A stretch of 64,000 bases of DNA, from NCBI RefSeq assembly GCF_000359745.1, contig NZ_AQHN01000054.1:124001-188000 (forward strand), given 5' to 3'. Source of the stretch: Rhizobium freirei PRF 81 (GTDB taxonomy: Bacteria; Pseudomonadota; Alphaproteobacteria; Rhizobiales; Rhizobiaceae). Below are positions 17,749 through 27,474 of this stretch, one piece after another. Under the pieces are notes generated by a model. That model had not been told where the DNA came from, did no database searches, and worked only from the letters and a program-made list of their open reading frames with translations. Position 1 is the stretch's first letter; every line of letters starts with the position of its first letter. Position numbers and translations under genes: made by a program.

Positions 17749-18198
17749 TTGACGAAACCACCTGCCGCCCCGGAAAGCCGACTCGCTTCGACAGAGGTCG
17801 AGACGCATGTCGAGGCGTTTCAGAAAAGCCGCGATGACCGACGTACGGAACTCATGGAGGATTACGTCGAGCTTATAGCGGATCTGATAGAACACGCCGG
17901 CGAGGCGCGTCAGACCGATATTGCGCAGCGGCTGGGGGTAACCCAACCGACCGTCGCCAAAATGCTCAAGCGGCTGGCTGAGGAAAATCTGATCACCCAG
18001 CGCCCTTATCGCGGAGTCTTCCTGACGGACGAAGGACACCGCCTGGCCATGGCCACGCGGCGGCGCCACCAGGTCGTGGAAGCCGTCCTCTGCCGTCTCG
18101 GGGTAGACCCCGACACGGCGAGAAACGACGCTGAGGGCATCGAACATCATGTCAGCGAGAAAACGCTGGAAGCCTTCGAGCGCTTTCTGAAGGCCTAA
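17749..18198 (+). CDS. mntR: Manganese-dependent transcriptional repressor MntR (DtxR family)
   Basis: The 149-residue protein begins with TTG at 17749 (AAGGT lies 8 bases upstream; the ATG at 17731 is followed at once by a stop). Residues about 35-100 form the winged helix ([21 protein letters not shown], with wing [20 protein letters not shown]). The dimerisation and metal-binding helices follow ([16 protein letters not shown], then [21 protein letters not shown]) with the His/Glu ligands expected for MntR. No SH3-like third domain is present, as in E. coli MntR. It lies about 100 bases after mntH and presumably represses that gene when Mn2+ is ample. Confidence 0.93.
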   Translation: MTKPPAAPESRLASTEVETHVEAFQKSRDDRRTELMEDYVELIADLIEHAGEARQTDIAQRLGVTQPTVAKMLKRLAEENLITQRPYRGVFLTDEGHRLAMATRRRHQVVEAVLCRLGVDPDTARNDAEGIEHHVSEKTLEAFERFLKA

Positions 18199-18375
18199 AG
18201 CGCCATTTTTGGCACATTCTCAACAAGAGTGAACTGAAAATAGCGCGCCGGCAACGGTCTGGCTTGACCGACCAGCCAGTATCAACGCAAGCTTTACAAA
18301 TCTTCGCTAAGCAGACTTTAGCGAACCGCCGGTGTTGTGTTTGGCATACTGATTTTATTACCGGCGCAGGGAATC

Positions 18376-19839
18376 ATGATGAACGCCCAGGAATTTAGTT
18401 CCACCGTATTCGACCTCGCCCCGGTTGCCATGTGGCTGGAAGACTTCAGCGGCGTCAAAGCGCAGTTCGAACTCTGGAAGAGCGAAGGGGTAACGGATTT
18501 ACGTTGTTTCCTGGCCGCGGATTTGCAGCGCGTCGCAGCCTGCTCGCAGAAGATCCGGGTTCTCGCCGTCAATGCGAAGACGCTGGAACTTTTCGAGGCG
18601 CAATCCTTCGACACGCTGGTCGGCGGACTTTGCAACATTTTCCGTGGCGAGATGCTCCAAAGCCATGTGAATGAACTGGCCGCCCTTTGGGACGGACAGA
18701 CGGAATTTTCCGGCACGGCAATCAATTATACGCTGGGCGGCCGCAGATTGGATATCCAGCTTCGTGGCGTCATCCTGCCGGGGCACGAAGCCTCCTGGGA
18801 CCGATTGCTGCTGACCACGGAAGACGTGACGGCGCGCGAGGAAGCGCGGCGACAGGAGGAGCGCCAGCGCCGCTATGCGGAGGGAATGTTCGAACATTCG
18901 CCGGTGTCGCTGTGGGTCGAGGATTTCAGCCGCATCAAGATCTTGCTCGACGGAATACGGCAGCGAGGCATCGTCGATTTCCAGGTCTTCCTCGACGTAC
19001 ACCCGGAATTCGTCCAGCAATGCATGAGCGAGATCAGCGTGCTCGATGTCAACCAGGCGACACTTGATCTGTTCTGCGCACCGGATCGGCAAACTCTGCA
19101 TCAACGCATCGGCGAAGTGTTTCGCGACGATATGGAGAAGCATTTTCGCGGGCAGCTGCTGGAACTGTGGAACGAGCGGCTGTTCCATCAGCGCGAAGTG
19201 CTGAACTATGCTCTCGATGGGTCCGAACGTCACGTTCTCCTGCAATTCTCGGTCTTCCCCGGCTACGAACATGACTGGTCGCTGGTGCAGGTGGCGCTGA
19301 CCGATATTACCGCCCGAAAGAAGGCCGAAGCCTATCTCGAATATCTCGGCAAGCACGATGTCCTGACTAGGCTCTATAATCGCGCCTTCTACATGGATGA
19401 GATCAACAGGCTGGAACGCAAATCCCTGCGGCCGGTTTCGGCCATCATCATCGATCTCAACGGCCTGAAGGAGGCCAACGACGAGAGCGGGCACGATGCC
19501 GGCGACTCCCTGCTGCGACGCATGGGAGAGGTGCTGAACAGCGTCGTGTCCCAGCCAAATCATGCCGCCCGGATCGGTGGCGACGAGTTTGCCGTCCTCA
19601 TGCCCCGGGCGGATGAAATCGCCGCCGCCGCCATGGTCGACACCATCAACGAACTGCTGAAGATCAACAATCAGTTCTATTCCAGCTCCCCGCTGAGCGT
19701 TGCGATCGGCGTTGCGACAAGTCAGCAGGGAGAAACCATCGAAGCCATGGTCAAGCGGGCGGATCTTGGAATGTATGAGCACAAGAAAGCGCATTATGCC
19801 GCCAGCGTCGGCGCGCTTCACGCAAGGCATCGTGTCTGA
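18376..19839 (+). CDS. Diguanylate cyclase with two tandem PAS-like sensor domains
   Basis: The 487-residue cytosolic protein starts at 18376 (AGGG upstream; an earlier ATG at 18337 lacks a site). Two related sensor modules are visible: LAPVAMWLEDFSGVKAQFEL near the start and HSPVSLWVEDFSRIKILLDG around residue 176, each ending in a DVTAREE or DITARKK linker typical of PAS domains, so the unit is duplicated. The GGDEF domain (HDVLTRLYNRAFYMDE to ARIGGDEFAVLMP) has an intact active site that makes c-di-GMP. The RxxD inhibitory site normally five residues before it is replaced (SQPN), so product inhibition is probably lost. The signal sensed is unknown. Confidence 0.92.
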   Translation: MMNAQEFSSTVFDLAPVAMWLEDFSGVKAQFELWKSEGVTDLRCFLAADLQRVAACSQKIRVLAVNAKTLELFEAQSFDTLVGGLCNIFRGEMLQSHVNELAALWDGQTEFSGTAINYTLGGRRLDIQLRGVILPGHEASWDRLLLTTEDVTAREEARRQEERQRRYAEGMFEHSPVSLWVEDFSRIKILLDGIRQRGIVDFQVFLDVHPEFVQQCMSEISVLDVNQATLDLFCAPDRQTLHQRIGEVFRDDMEKHFRGQLLELWNERLFHQREVLNYALDGSERHVLLQFSVFPGYEHDWSLVQVALTDITARKKAEAYLEYLGKHDVLTRLYNRAFYMDEINRLERKSLRPVSAIIIDLNGLKEANDESGHDAGDSLLRRMGEVLNSVVSQPNHAARIGGDEFAVLMPRADEIAAAAMVDTINELLKINNQFYSSSPLSVAIGVATSQQGETIEAMVKRADLGMYEHKKAHYAASVGALHARHRV

Positions 19840-19960
19840 CGGCAGAGCCCTATATTTCTGTCGCTACGGCTGACTGAACAACCCATCCCGGAGCGTATGC
19901 CAAGCGGGAACAAAAGCTGCGGCTTCTCATTTGGCCTCCCGGAAAAGATGGAGTTTTGAA

Positions 19961-20770
19961 ATGGAAGATCAAGCGACCAACGTCGTCGTCGCCACTCGAA
20001 CCGCACTGGATCAGGCCTCCACACTTGCGGTTCACTATGGCTTTACTATCCTCGGCGCGATCATTCTCTTGATCGGCGGCTGGATCCTCGCCAGCATCGT
20101 CAGCCGCTCGGCCTATCGCGTCATCTCGCGCATCCGTGGCATCGACGAAACACTGGCAAGTTTCTTTCAGAATGTCTTGCATTACAGCTTGCTTATCCTG
20201 GTATTCATTACCGTGCTTGGGCAGTTCGGCGTCCAGACAGCCTCCATCATCGCTGCTTTCGGCGCTGCCGGCCTCGCAATCGGCCTGGCGCTCCAGAAAA
20301 CGCTTCAGAATATTGCCGCCGGTATCATGCTGTTGATATTGCGGCCGTTTCAGGTCGGCGAATATATCGAAACGACCAATGCTGAAGGCTTCATCAAGGA
20401 GATTGGGCTCTTTGCAACGGAGATGAGGACGGCGGACGGCCTCTATCTCATGGCGCCGAACTCCACGCTTTGGAACACGCCTATCCTCAATCACAGTCGC
20501 GAGCCCGATCGACGGCAGGAACTTTCGATTACCATCGGCAGCAGTGCCGACCTGGAGCTTGCACGCAAGACCATTTTCGACGTGATCAAAGCCGATCAGC
20601 GCGTCAAAAGTGACCCGGCGCCCGTCGTCTATCCGGACGATCTCTCAGCCGACCAGGCCGTGCTGAAGATCGAATATTGGACGGCAACTTCGTCGTGGAC
20701 GGCAACCCGTCGTGACGTCATCTCAAAGCTGTTGACCCAGCTTGCCGAGGCCAATATCCCGATGAAGTAA
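19961..20770 (+). CDS. Small-conductance mechanosensitive channel, MscS family
   Basis: The 269-residue protein starts at 19961 behind GGAG. It has membrane helices at about 25-50, 68-90 and 95-125, the last being the glycine/alanine-rich pore helix (SIIAAFGAAGLAIGLALQKTLQNIAAGIMLLILRPF), then the beta domain (VGEYIETTNAEGFIKEIGLFATEMRTADGLYLMAPNSTLW) and a C-terminal alpha/beta domain. This is the minimal MscS layout. It releases solutes when the inner membrane is stretched during hypo-osmotic shock. No obvious operon partner is visible. Confidence 0.92.
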   Translation: MEDQATNVVVATRTALDQASTLAVHYGFTILGAIILLIGGWILASIVSRSAYRVISRIRGIDETLASFFQNVLHYSLLILVFITVLGQFGVQTASIIAAFGAAGLAIGLALQKTLQNIAAGIMLLILRPFQVGEYIETTNAEGFIKEIGLFATEMRTADGLYLMAPNSTLWNTPILNHSREPDRRQELSITIGSSADLELARKTIFDVIKADQRVKSDPAPVVYPDDLSADQAVLKIEYWTATSSWTATRRDVISKLLTQLAEANIPMK

Positions 20771-20954
20771 CGGCCGCACCGACGGGTTCATGCTGACAGT
20801 CGTTTGAACCTCAATGAGGCGCACGTCCCACTCTACCATCCGACACGCAGATTGCCGCTGGCAGATACGGATGTCCCGTTCCAGGGAACGGCAACCGTCA
20901 CGATCTGCGTTGCCGTGATTAGGGTCGGTTCGTTACTTGCGCCCTATCGTCCTG

Positions 20955-22046
20955 TCACTCCACTCGAAGCCCGGCCTTTTTCAGTAGCGGGAGCACCCGA
21001 TCGCAGAAATAGGGGAGCTCCTGCGTGTAGTTGACGAACGACAAGGCGATGCCGGCATAGCCTTGTTCGGCGATCGCGATCATCTCGTCCGCGATCCGCC
21101 GAGGCGTACCGATCAATGGGTAGCTTCCCGCCCCGCCCGCAAAGCGCTGCCGATAGCGGTCATAGGCGTCGCGATCATGGGACTGCGAAAATTCCTTCTT
21201 GCCGGCCATGTGCTGGTCGACGGCAGCGTGATCGGCCATGGTGACGGCATAGCGGGTGTAGTAATCCTCCGCCTCCGCCTGCGTTTCACGGCAGACGACG
21301 TGGCATACGGTATAGGCTCCCACCTGCCTTCCGTTCCGTTCCGCCCGCTCGCCGATATCGGCGACGTGCTTTCCGGCCTCGGCGATCTCGGTAAAGGTCG
21401 TGAAGAGGTAGTCGCAATGGCCGGCGGCAAAATCGCGGCCGGGACCGCCGAATGCCGCATTCATGGTCACAGGGCGCGGCGCCTGCAGGCTGGCCGGCCG
21501 GCTGACGGCTTCCTTCAAATTGTAGTAGGTTCCGGCATAATCGAGCGGCTCATCGGAAGCATAGAGCCTTTCGACGATCTCGAGCCATTCCGCCGCCTGG
21601 TCATAGCCCTTCTCGACCAGCGGCACGCCGAACATGCCGAATTCCTTGGGGTTCCAGCCGCAAACGATATTGAGCCCTGCCCGTCCCTGGCTGATGTGAT
21701 CGACCGTGGCGAGCGACTTGGCCGCATAAAGCGGATGGACGAGCGGCACATGCACCGTCATGAACAGACCGATGCGGTCGGTCGCCGCCGAAAGAGCTGC
21801 GGCCCAGGTGAAGGTCTCGAACGACCATTCGCGCACCCGGTTCTTGCCGCCGAAGCCGCGCCAGCGGGCGATCGGCAGGAAGAATTCGAGACCCGCACGG
21901 TCGGCGATCTGTGCCGCCGTCAGATTGTCCTGCCAGCCGGCCGTCCAGCGCTCCGGCACGTCGGTAATCGCCAACCCACCATCCGCATTGGCGGAGAAAA
22001 CGCCGAGCTTCAGCCGGTTCGGTCCCTTCAGCGGATGCGTCTTCAT
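20955..22046 (-). CDS. LLM flavin-dependent monooxygenase, SsuD/RutA-like
   Basis: The 363-residue LLM enzyme starts at 22046, with GGGGAGGAGC just upstream. The blocks FFLPIARWRGFGGKNRVREWSFETF, ATDRIGLFMTVHVPLVHPLYAAKSLATVDHISQGRAGLNIVCGWNPKEFGMFG and the C-terminal GTPRRIADEMIAIAEQGYAGIALSF place it near the alkanesulfonate monooxygenase SsuD and pyrimidine monooxygenase RutA. It uses reduced FMN. No transporter or FMN reductase is adjacent; a LysR gene lies upstream on the same strand. Substrate unknown; sulfonate or related desulfurisation is plausible. Confidence 0.87.
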   Translation of the reverse strand: MKTHPLKGPNRLKLGVFSANADGGLAITDVPERWTAGWQDNLTAAQIADRAGLEFFLPIARWRGFGGKNRVREWSFETFTWAAALSAATDRIGLFMTVHVPLVHPLYAAKSLATVDHISQGRAGLNIVCGWNPKEFGMFGVPLVEKGYDQAAEWLEIVERLYASDEPLDYAGTYYNLKEAVSRPASLQAPRPVTMNAAFGGPGRDFAAGHCDYLFTTFTEIAEAGKHVADIGERAERNGRQVGAYTVCHVVCRETQAEAEDYYTRYAVTMADHAAVDQHMAGKKEFSQSHDRDAYDRYRQRFAGGAGSYPLIGTPRRIADEMIAIAEQGYAGIALSFVNYTQELPYFCDRVLPLLKKAGLRVE

Positions 22047-22158
22047 GATGGCTTGCTCCTCCCCGAGTTCACCTTGCACCTGTCCCGCACCGGAGATGCA
22101 GCAACGCGATAGAGCAATGTGTGACGCTCGCGAGAAAGAATTTCAAGCTTAAAATTTA

Positions 22159-23082
22159 TCAATCGACATCGGTCGCTGCATGCGATTGAGGCGTAACCTC
22201 TTTCAGAAGCCAGTTTTGGAACAATGTCGCTGTCTCGTTCGTCTGCTTCTTTTCCGGCATGACGACGTAATAGCTGTTCTCGGTCGGCATCGGCAGATCG
22301 AATAGCGGCAGAAGAGTGCCCGATCTCAGCTCATCTTCGATCAGATAGGTCGGCAGAAGCGCGACGCCGAGCCCGGCAATGGCTGCAGCGATGATCATGG
22401 AGAACTGGTCGAAGCGCGCGCCAGGGTAAGCATTCTCGCTTGGCAGGTCCTGCAAATCGAACCACTGCGCCCAGAGCTTCGGACGGGTCGTCAGATGAAG
22501 CAGCGGCGCATCGGCCAGCTCTTCCGGCAAGCGTAGATCCAGCCGCGCGGCAAGCGCCCGGCTGGCAACAGGCAGGACTGTCTCGCTGCAGAGAAAGGTC
22601 GCGACAGCACCGGCCCAGGCCGGCAGGCCGTAGTGAATGGCCAGATCGAAATTATCCTCGTCGAAATTGAAAGGCTTGGAGCGGGATTCGACGGTAACGG
22701 CGACGTCGCAGTGTTCTTCGAGAAACCTGCCGAGGCGTGGCACCAGCCAGCGCGTACCGAAGGTCGGCAGGGTCGCCACTTTCAGCGACAGCTTCATCTG
22801 GCCCGCCGCTACGGCGCCGATCATCAGCCGCTCCGAACGCAGCAGCAGATCCTTGACCTCCGGCAGCAGGCGAAGGCCGGCTTCGGAAAGCACGACGCGC
22901 TGCCTCACGCGTTCGAAAAGCTTCAGTCCGGTCTGCTGCTCCAGATCGCTGATCTGACGGCTGACGGCACTTTGCGTCAGGTTGAGTTCCTCGGCGGCGC
23001 GCGAGAAATTCTGATGGCGCGCGGCGCATTCGAACGCCTGCAGATTGACAATGTCGGGGATGAGGCGTCGACGCATAGTCAT
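22159..23082 (-). CDS. LysR-family regulator (GcvA type), divergent from the lysine-catabolic genes
   Basis: The 307-residue protein has the LysR helix-turn-helix (LQAFECAARHQNFSRAAEELNLTQSAVSRQISDLEQQTGLKLFERV) and a C-terminal periplasmic-binding-like effector domain with the GcvA/AmpR-type start (LKVATLPTFGTRWLVPRL). It is transcribed away from hglS with about 100 bases between, the usual geometry for a LysR regulator acting on its neighbour. The inducer may be lysine or a breakdown intermediate such as 2-aminoadipate. That is inference from position. Confidence 0.9.
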   Translation of the reverse strand: MTMRRRLIPDIVNLQAFECAARHQNFSRAAEELNLTQSAVSRQISDLEQQTGLKLFERVRQRVVLSEAGLRLLPEVKDLLLRSERLMIGAVAAGQMKLSLKVATLPTFGTRWLVPRLGRFLEEHCDVAVTVESRSKPFNFDEDNFDLAIHYGLPAWAGAVATFLCSETVLPVASRALAARLDLRLPEELADAPLLHLTTRPKLWAQWFDLQDLPSENAYPGARFDQFSMIIAAAIAGLGVALLPTYLIEDELRSGTLLPLFDLPMPTENSYYVVMPEKKQTNETATLFQNWLLKEVTPQSHAATDVD

Positions 23083-23185
23083 TCCATTTCAGCATCAAGT
23101 TAGGATTTTCTCTCACAAGACCTGCGCGTCAGCAAGATATATTCTGCATTATAGGAATGATGTAACCTTTCAGGAAGAGATTACC

Positions 23186-24580
23186 ATGAAGTCCGATCAC
23201 ATCTCGACCAGCGATATACGCAGCGCCTTTTCGGCCGCTATGTCCGCCATGTACCGCGAAGAAGTACCCGCCTATGGCACGCTCATGGAGCTGGTCGGCC
23301 GCGTTAACGACGAGACGCTGGCCGCGCAGCCCACCTTGAAAGAGCGCCTGCAGGCGATCGACTATCTCGATCGCATCTCCGAGGAACGGCATGGCGCAAT
23401 CCGGCTCGGGACGGCAGCCGAACTTGCCATGATGGCGCGCGTCTTCGCCGTCATGGGCATGTATCCTGTCGGCTACTACGATCTCTCGACGGCAGGCGTG
23501 CCGGTGCACTCCACGGCGTTCCGCCCGATCGGCGATGCCGAGTTGAAGCGCAATCCCTTCCGCGTCTTCACCTCGCTGCTGCGCCTTGACCTGATCGCTG
23601 ACGAGGAGCTGGGCGAGGCATCTGCGCAGATTCTCTCGAAGCGTCAGATTTTCACCACGGGCGCTATTGAGCTCACCGAGAAGGCCGAGCGCGATGGCGG
23701 CCTCGGCAAGGAGGATGCCCAGCGTTTCGTGAACGAAGTGCTCGAGACCTTCCGCTGGCACGATGAAGCCAATGTCGACGCCGCCATGTATCACCGTCTG
23801 CATGATGCGCATCGCCTGATCGCCGATGTCGTGTCGTTCAAGGGGCCGCACATCAACCATCTGACGCCGCGCACGCTCGATATCGACCAAGTGCAGTCGC
23901 TGATGCCCGAATACGGCATTGCACCCAAGGCCGTCGTCGAGGGCCCGCCGACGCGCGCCTGCCCAATCCTGCTGCGCCAAACCTCCTTCAAGGCGCTGGA
24001 AGAGCCTGTCTCCTTCTGCAATGCCGACGGCGCCTGGGAAACCGGGTCGCACACCGCACGCTTCGGCGAAATCGAACAGCGCGGCGTCGCTCTCACGCCC
24101 AAGGGTCGTGCGCTCTATGACACGCTGCTCGATAACTCGCGCAAGATCGTGCGTCCCGCGGCCGATGGGTCGAACGCCCGTGATTATGAAGCCGCGCTCG
24201 CCCAGAGCTTCGCAGAATTCCCCGATGACTGGTCGACCATCCGCGCCGAGGGCCTGGGTTACTTCACCTATTCGCTGACGGCCAAAGGTAAGGCTGCCGC
24301 AACCATCCGCGGCAATATCGAAACACTGATCGATCAGGGTCTCGTTCAGTTCGATCCGATCGTGTACGAAGACTTCCTTCCCGTCAGCGCCGCCGGCATA
24401 TTCCAATCCAACCTTGGCGACGGCGCCCAGCAGGAGTTTGTCGCAAGCCCGAACCAGAAGCGCTTCGAAACCGACCTTGGAATGAAGGTCCTGAACGAAT
24501 TCGACCATTATGCCGGCATAGAGCAGGCATCGATCGACGCCTGCCTGCAGGCGCTGTCCAAACAAGACGCAGCCGAGTGA
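23186..24580 (+). CDS. hglS: 2-oxoadipate dioxygenase/decarboxylase (DUF1338, VOC-like), makes D-2-hydroxyglutarate
   Basis: The 464-residue protein belongs to the DUF1338/YdcJ family, whose characterised Pseudomonas member HglS converts 2-oxoadipate and O2 to D-2-hydroxyglutarate and CO2 using Fe2+. The candidate metal and substrate residues sit where expected: His69 and Arg73 (RHGAIR), His225 (PHINHLTPR) and Glu295 (ARFGEIEQRG). Start at 23186 follows AGGAAGAG. The next genes (aminoadipate-semialdehyde dehydrogenase, aminotransferase, ydiJ) supply its substrate and consume its product, which supports this role over a generic hypothetical. Confidence 0.9.
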   Translation: MKSDHISTSDIRSAFSAAMSAMYREEVPAYGTLMELVGRVNDETLAAQPTLKERLQAIDYLDRISEERHGAIRLGTAAELAMMARVFAVMGMYPVGYYDLSTAGVPVHSTAFRPIGDAELKRNPFRVFTSLLRLDLIADEELGEASAQILSKRQIFTTGAIELTEKAERDGGLGKEDAQRFVNEVLETFRWHDEANVDAAMYHRLHDAHRLIADVVSFKGPHINHLTPRTLDIDQVQSLMPEYGIAPKAVVEGPPTRACPILLRQTSFKALEEPVSFCNADGAWETGSHTARFGEIEQRGVALTPKGRALYDTLLDNSRKIVRPAADGSNARDYEAALAQSFAEFPDDWSTIRAEGLGYFTYSLTAKGKAAATIRGNIETLIDQGLVQFDPIVYEDFLPVSAAGIFQSNLGDGAQQEFVASPNQKRFETDLGMKVLNEFDHYAGIEQASIDACLQALSKQDAAE

Positions 24581-24640
24581 TGCGACGCGGCCAGGCGCGC
24601 CGCTCGCAGCTTCGACCAAAGACAAGTGGAGTTTGATAAG

Positions 24641-26173
24641 ATGAACATCGCAGCAAAGAATATCTCCGTCGCGGCCGAAGCGGCCGCCATCCTCGAAAAG
24701 CTCGGCGTCGACAAGGCGCTCTACACGCAGGGCGACATGCCTTCCTATTCTCCGGTCACCGGCGAGAAGATCGGCAGCCTCAAGACGGTTTCGGCGGCAG
24801 AAGCGGCTGAGCGGATCGAGAAGGCCCATGCGGCATACCGCGCCTGGCGTCTGGTGCCCGCTCCCAAGCGCGGCGAACTGGTTCGCCTGCTCGGCGAAGA
24901 GCTTCGCACTGCCAAGGACGACCTCGGCCGCCTCGTCTCGATCGAAGCCGGCAAGATCCGTTCCGAAGGCCTCGGCGAAGTCCAGGAAATGATCGACATC
25001 TGCGATTTCGCCGTCGGTCTCTCCCGCCAGCTCTACGGCCTGACGATCGCCACCGAACGTCCGGGCCATCGCATGATGGAAACCTGGCATCCGCTCGGCG
25101 TCGTCGGCATCATCTCCGCCTTCAACTTCCCGGTCGCCGTCTGGTCCTGGAATGCGGCACTGGCCCTGATCTGCGGCGATTCCATCGTCTGGAAGCCTTC
25201 TGAAAAGACGCCGCTGACGGCGCTTGCCTCGCAGGCAATTCTCGACCGTGCCCTTGCCCGCTTCGGCGATGCGCCGGAGGGTCTGTCGCAGCTGCTGATC
25301 GGCGACCGCGCTATCGGCGAAGTCCTGGTCGATCATCCGAAGGTGCCGCTCGTTTCGGCAACCGGCTCGACCCGCATGGGCCGCGATGTCGGACCGCGGC
25401 TTGCCAAGCGCTTCGCACGCGCCATCCTCGAACTCGGCGGCAACAATGCCGGCATCGTCTGCCCGTCGGCCGATCTGGACATGGCACTGCGCGCCATCGC
25501 TTTCGGCGCCATGGGCACAGCCGGCCAGCGCTGCACGACGCTGCGTCGCCTCTTCGTCCACAGAAACGTCTACGATCAGCTCGTGCCGCGCCTGAAGAAG
25601 GCCTACCAGAGCGTCTCTGTCGGCGATCCCCTGCAGTCTTCCGCGCTCGTCGGCCCGCTGATCGACAAGGCGGCATTCGACGGCATGCAGAAGGCGATTG
25701 CGGAAGCAAAGTCGCATGGCGGTACGGTAACCGGCGGCGAGCGCGTCGATGTCGGCCATGCCGATGGCTTCTACGTCAAGCCGGCGCTTGTAGAAATGTC
25801 GAAGCAGGCAGGCCCGGTCTTCGAAGAGACCTTCGCGCCCATACTCTACGTCATGCCCTATGACGATTTCGATGCTGTCCTTGAAGACCACAATGCGGTA
25901 GCCGCTGGCCTGTCCTCGTCGATCTTCACCCGCGACATGCAGGAATCCGAACGTTTCCTCGCGGCTGATGGTTCCGATTGCGGCATCGCCAACGTCAATA
26001 TCGGCACCTCAGGCGCTGAAATCGGCGGTGCATTCGGCGGCGAGAAGGAAACCGGCGGCGGCCGTGAATCCGGTTCGGACGCCTGGAGAGCCTACATGCG
26101 CCGGGCGACCAACACCGTCAACTACTCCAAGGCCCTGCCGCTGGCACAGGGCGTTTCCTTCGACATCGAGTAA
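24641..26173 (+). CDS. amaB: L-2-aminoadipate-6-semialdehyde dehydrogenase (ALDH7/antiquitin type)
   Basis: The 510-residue NAD(P)-dependent aldehyde dehydrogenase has the catalytic Glu264 in ELGGNNA and nucleophile Cys298 in GTAGQRCTTLRRLFVH. The ELGGNNA and GQRCTTLRR forms are specific to the ALDH7 (antiquitin/AmaB) branch that oxidises 2-aminoadipate semialdehyde (piperideine-6-carboxylate) to 2-aminoadipate. NAD-binding GSTRMGRDV and the WNAALALICGDSIVWKPSEKT block are intact. The start at 24641 follows GGAG. It lies 60 bases after hglS and 5 bases before the aminotransferase, all in one operon of lysine breakdown. Confidence 0.92.
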   Translation: MNIAAKNISVAAEAAAILEKLGVDKALYTQGDMPSYSPVTGEKIGSLKTVSAAEAAERIEKAHAAYRAWRLVPAPKRGELVRLLGEELRTAKDDLGRLVSIEAGKIRSEGLGEVQEMIDICDFAVGLSRQLYGLTIATERPGHRMMETWHPLGVVGIISAFNFPVAVWSWNAALALICGDSIVWKPSEKTPLTALASQAILDRALARFGDAPEGLSQLLIGDRAIGEVLVDHPKVPLVSATGSTRMGRDVGPRLAKRFARAILELGGNNAGIVCPSADLDMALRAIAFGAMGTAGQRCTTLRRLFVHRNVYDQLVPRLKKAYQSVSVGDPLQSSALVGPLIDKAAFDGMQKAIAEAKSHGGTVTGGERVDVGHADGFYVKPALVEMSKQAGPVFEETFAPILYVMPYDDFDAVLEDHNAVAAGLSSSIFTRDMQESERFLAADGSDCGIANVNIGTSGAEIGGAFGGEKETGGGRESGSDAWRAYMRRATNTVNYSKALPLAQGVSFDIE

Positions 26174-26178
26174 TCTCC

Positions 26179-27414
26179 ATGACGATCGCTACCACCATCG
26201 AGGAAGCGGGCTTTCAGCCCGCTTCGCGCATCGCCTCCATCGGCGTGTCGACAATCCTGCAGATCGGCGCGCGCGCCAATGCGATGAAGCGCGAGGGCCT
26301 TCCCGTCATCATCCTGGGCGCCGGCGAACCGGATTTCGATACGCCTGATAACGTCAAGGAGGCAGCAAAGGCCGCCATCGACCGCGGAGAGACGAAGTAC
26401 ACGGCTCTTGACGGCTCGCCCGAACTCAAGAAGGCGATTGCCGGCAAATTCCTGCGCGAGAACGGCATCGACTACGCCGTCGACGAGATTACGGTCGCAG
26501 CCGGTGCAAAGCAGATCCTGTTCAATGCCTTCATGGCATCGCTCAACCCGGGCGACGAGGTCATCATCCCGACGCCCTACTGGACGTCCTATTCCGACAT
26601 CGTCGAGATCTGCGGCGGCGTACCCGTGCTGATCCCATGCGATGCTGCGGCCGGCTTCCGCCTCAAGGCGGATCAGCTCGAAAAGGCCATTACCCCGAAG
26701 ACGCGCTGGCTATTGCTCAACTCGCCGTCGAACCCATCGGGTGCTGCCTATTCGCAGGCCGACTACCTGCCGCTGATCGAAGTCATGCTGCGGCATCCGC
26801 ATGTCTGGCTGATGGTCGACGACATGTACGAGCACATTGTCTATGACGGCTTCCGTTTCACGACACCTGTCGCGATCGAGCCGCGCCTCAAGAGCCGGGC
26901 GCTGACCGTCAACGGCGTCTCCAAGGCCTATGCGATGACCGGCTGGCGCATCGGCTATGCAGGTGGTCCCAAGGCGCTGATCAAGGCCATGGCCGTCATT
27001 CAGAGCCAGGCGACATCCTGCCCATGCTCGGTTAGCCAGGCGGCCGCCATCGCAGCGTTGAATGGCCCGCAGGATTTCCTTCGGGAACGCACGGCAAGCT
27101 TCCAGAAGCGTCGTGACCTTGTCGTTGGCCGCTTGAATGCCATCGAAGGCCTGGATTGCCTCGTGCCGGAAGGTGCCTTCTATACGTTCTCGGGCTGTGC
27201 AGGCGTTCTCGGCACGACGACACCATCGGGCAAGACCATCGCAACGGATGCGGACTTCTGCGCCTATCTGCTTGACGAAGCCCATGTCGCCGTCGTGCCA
27301 GGCTCGGCCTTCGGCTTGTCGCCGTACTTCCGCATTTCCTATGCGACATCGGAAACGGATCTCGTCGAAGCCCTTGATCGGATCGAAAGGGCCTGCGCGG
27401 CTCTCCGGCGCTAG
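26179..27414 (+). CDS. Class I PLP aminotransferase, likely 2-aminoadipate:2-oxoglutarate aminotransferase
   Basis: The 411-residue fold-type I aminotransferase has the AspC-like N-terminus (ILGAGEPDFDTPDNVKEAA), the PLP-contact motif NSPSNPSGAAYS, the VDDMYEH Asp/Tyr pair, the Schiff-base lysine in VNGVSKAYAMTGWRIGYAGG and a late FRISYATSE with the carboxylate-binding Arg. Sequence alone would call it an aspartate/aromatic aminotransferase. Its place between aminoadipate-semialdehyde dehydrogenase and the hglS/ydiJ pair suggests 2-aminoadipate as substrate, giving 2-oxoadipate for HglS. The stop codon lies inside a palindromic repeat. Confidence 0.9.
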   Translation: MTIATTIEEAGFQPASRIASIGVSTILQIGARANAMKREGLPVIILGAGEPDFDTPDNVKEAAKAAIDRGETKYTALDGSPELKKAIAGKFLRENGIDYAVDEITVAAGAKQILFNAFMASLNPGDEVIIPTPYWTSYSDIVEICGGVPVLIPCDAAAGFRLKADQLEKAITPKTRWLLLNSPSNPSGAAYSQADYLPLIEVMLRHPHVWLMVDDMYEHIVYDGFRFTTPVAIEPRLKSRALTVNGVSKAYAMTGWRIGYAGGPKALIKAMAVIQSQATSCPCSVSQAAAIAALNGPQDFLRERTASFQKRRDLVVGRLNAIEGLDCLVPEGAFYTFSGCAGVLGTTTPSGKTIATDADFCAYLLDEAHVAVVPGSAFGLSPYFRISYATSETDLVEALDRIERACAALRR

Positions 27415-27463
27415 AGCCGGATGATTTCAGGTCGAAACGACCTAAAATCTGAATCCGCTCTAG
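27411..27463. repeat. Intergenic palindrome 1 (rhizobial type)
   Basis: A 53-base imperfect palindrome with outer arms CTAGAGC/GCTCTAG and an inner hairpin around CAGGTCGAAACGACCT. It begins inside the aminotransferase stop codon. Similar TAGAGC-bounded palindromes are scattered through Rhizobium genomes. Confidence 0.7.
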
Positions 27464-27474
27464 AATCAAAGAAG

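Noticed and set aside
23129..25891. A 920-codon open frame antisense to hglS and the aldehyde dehydrogenase gene
   Set aside because: It is the complementary shadow of two real genes with recognisable catalytic motifs; its own translation has no domain and a biased low-complexity composition.
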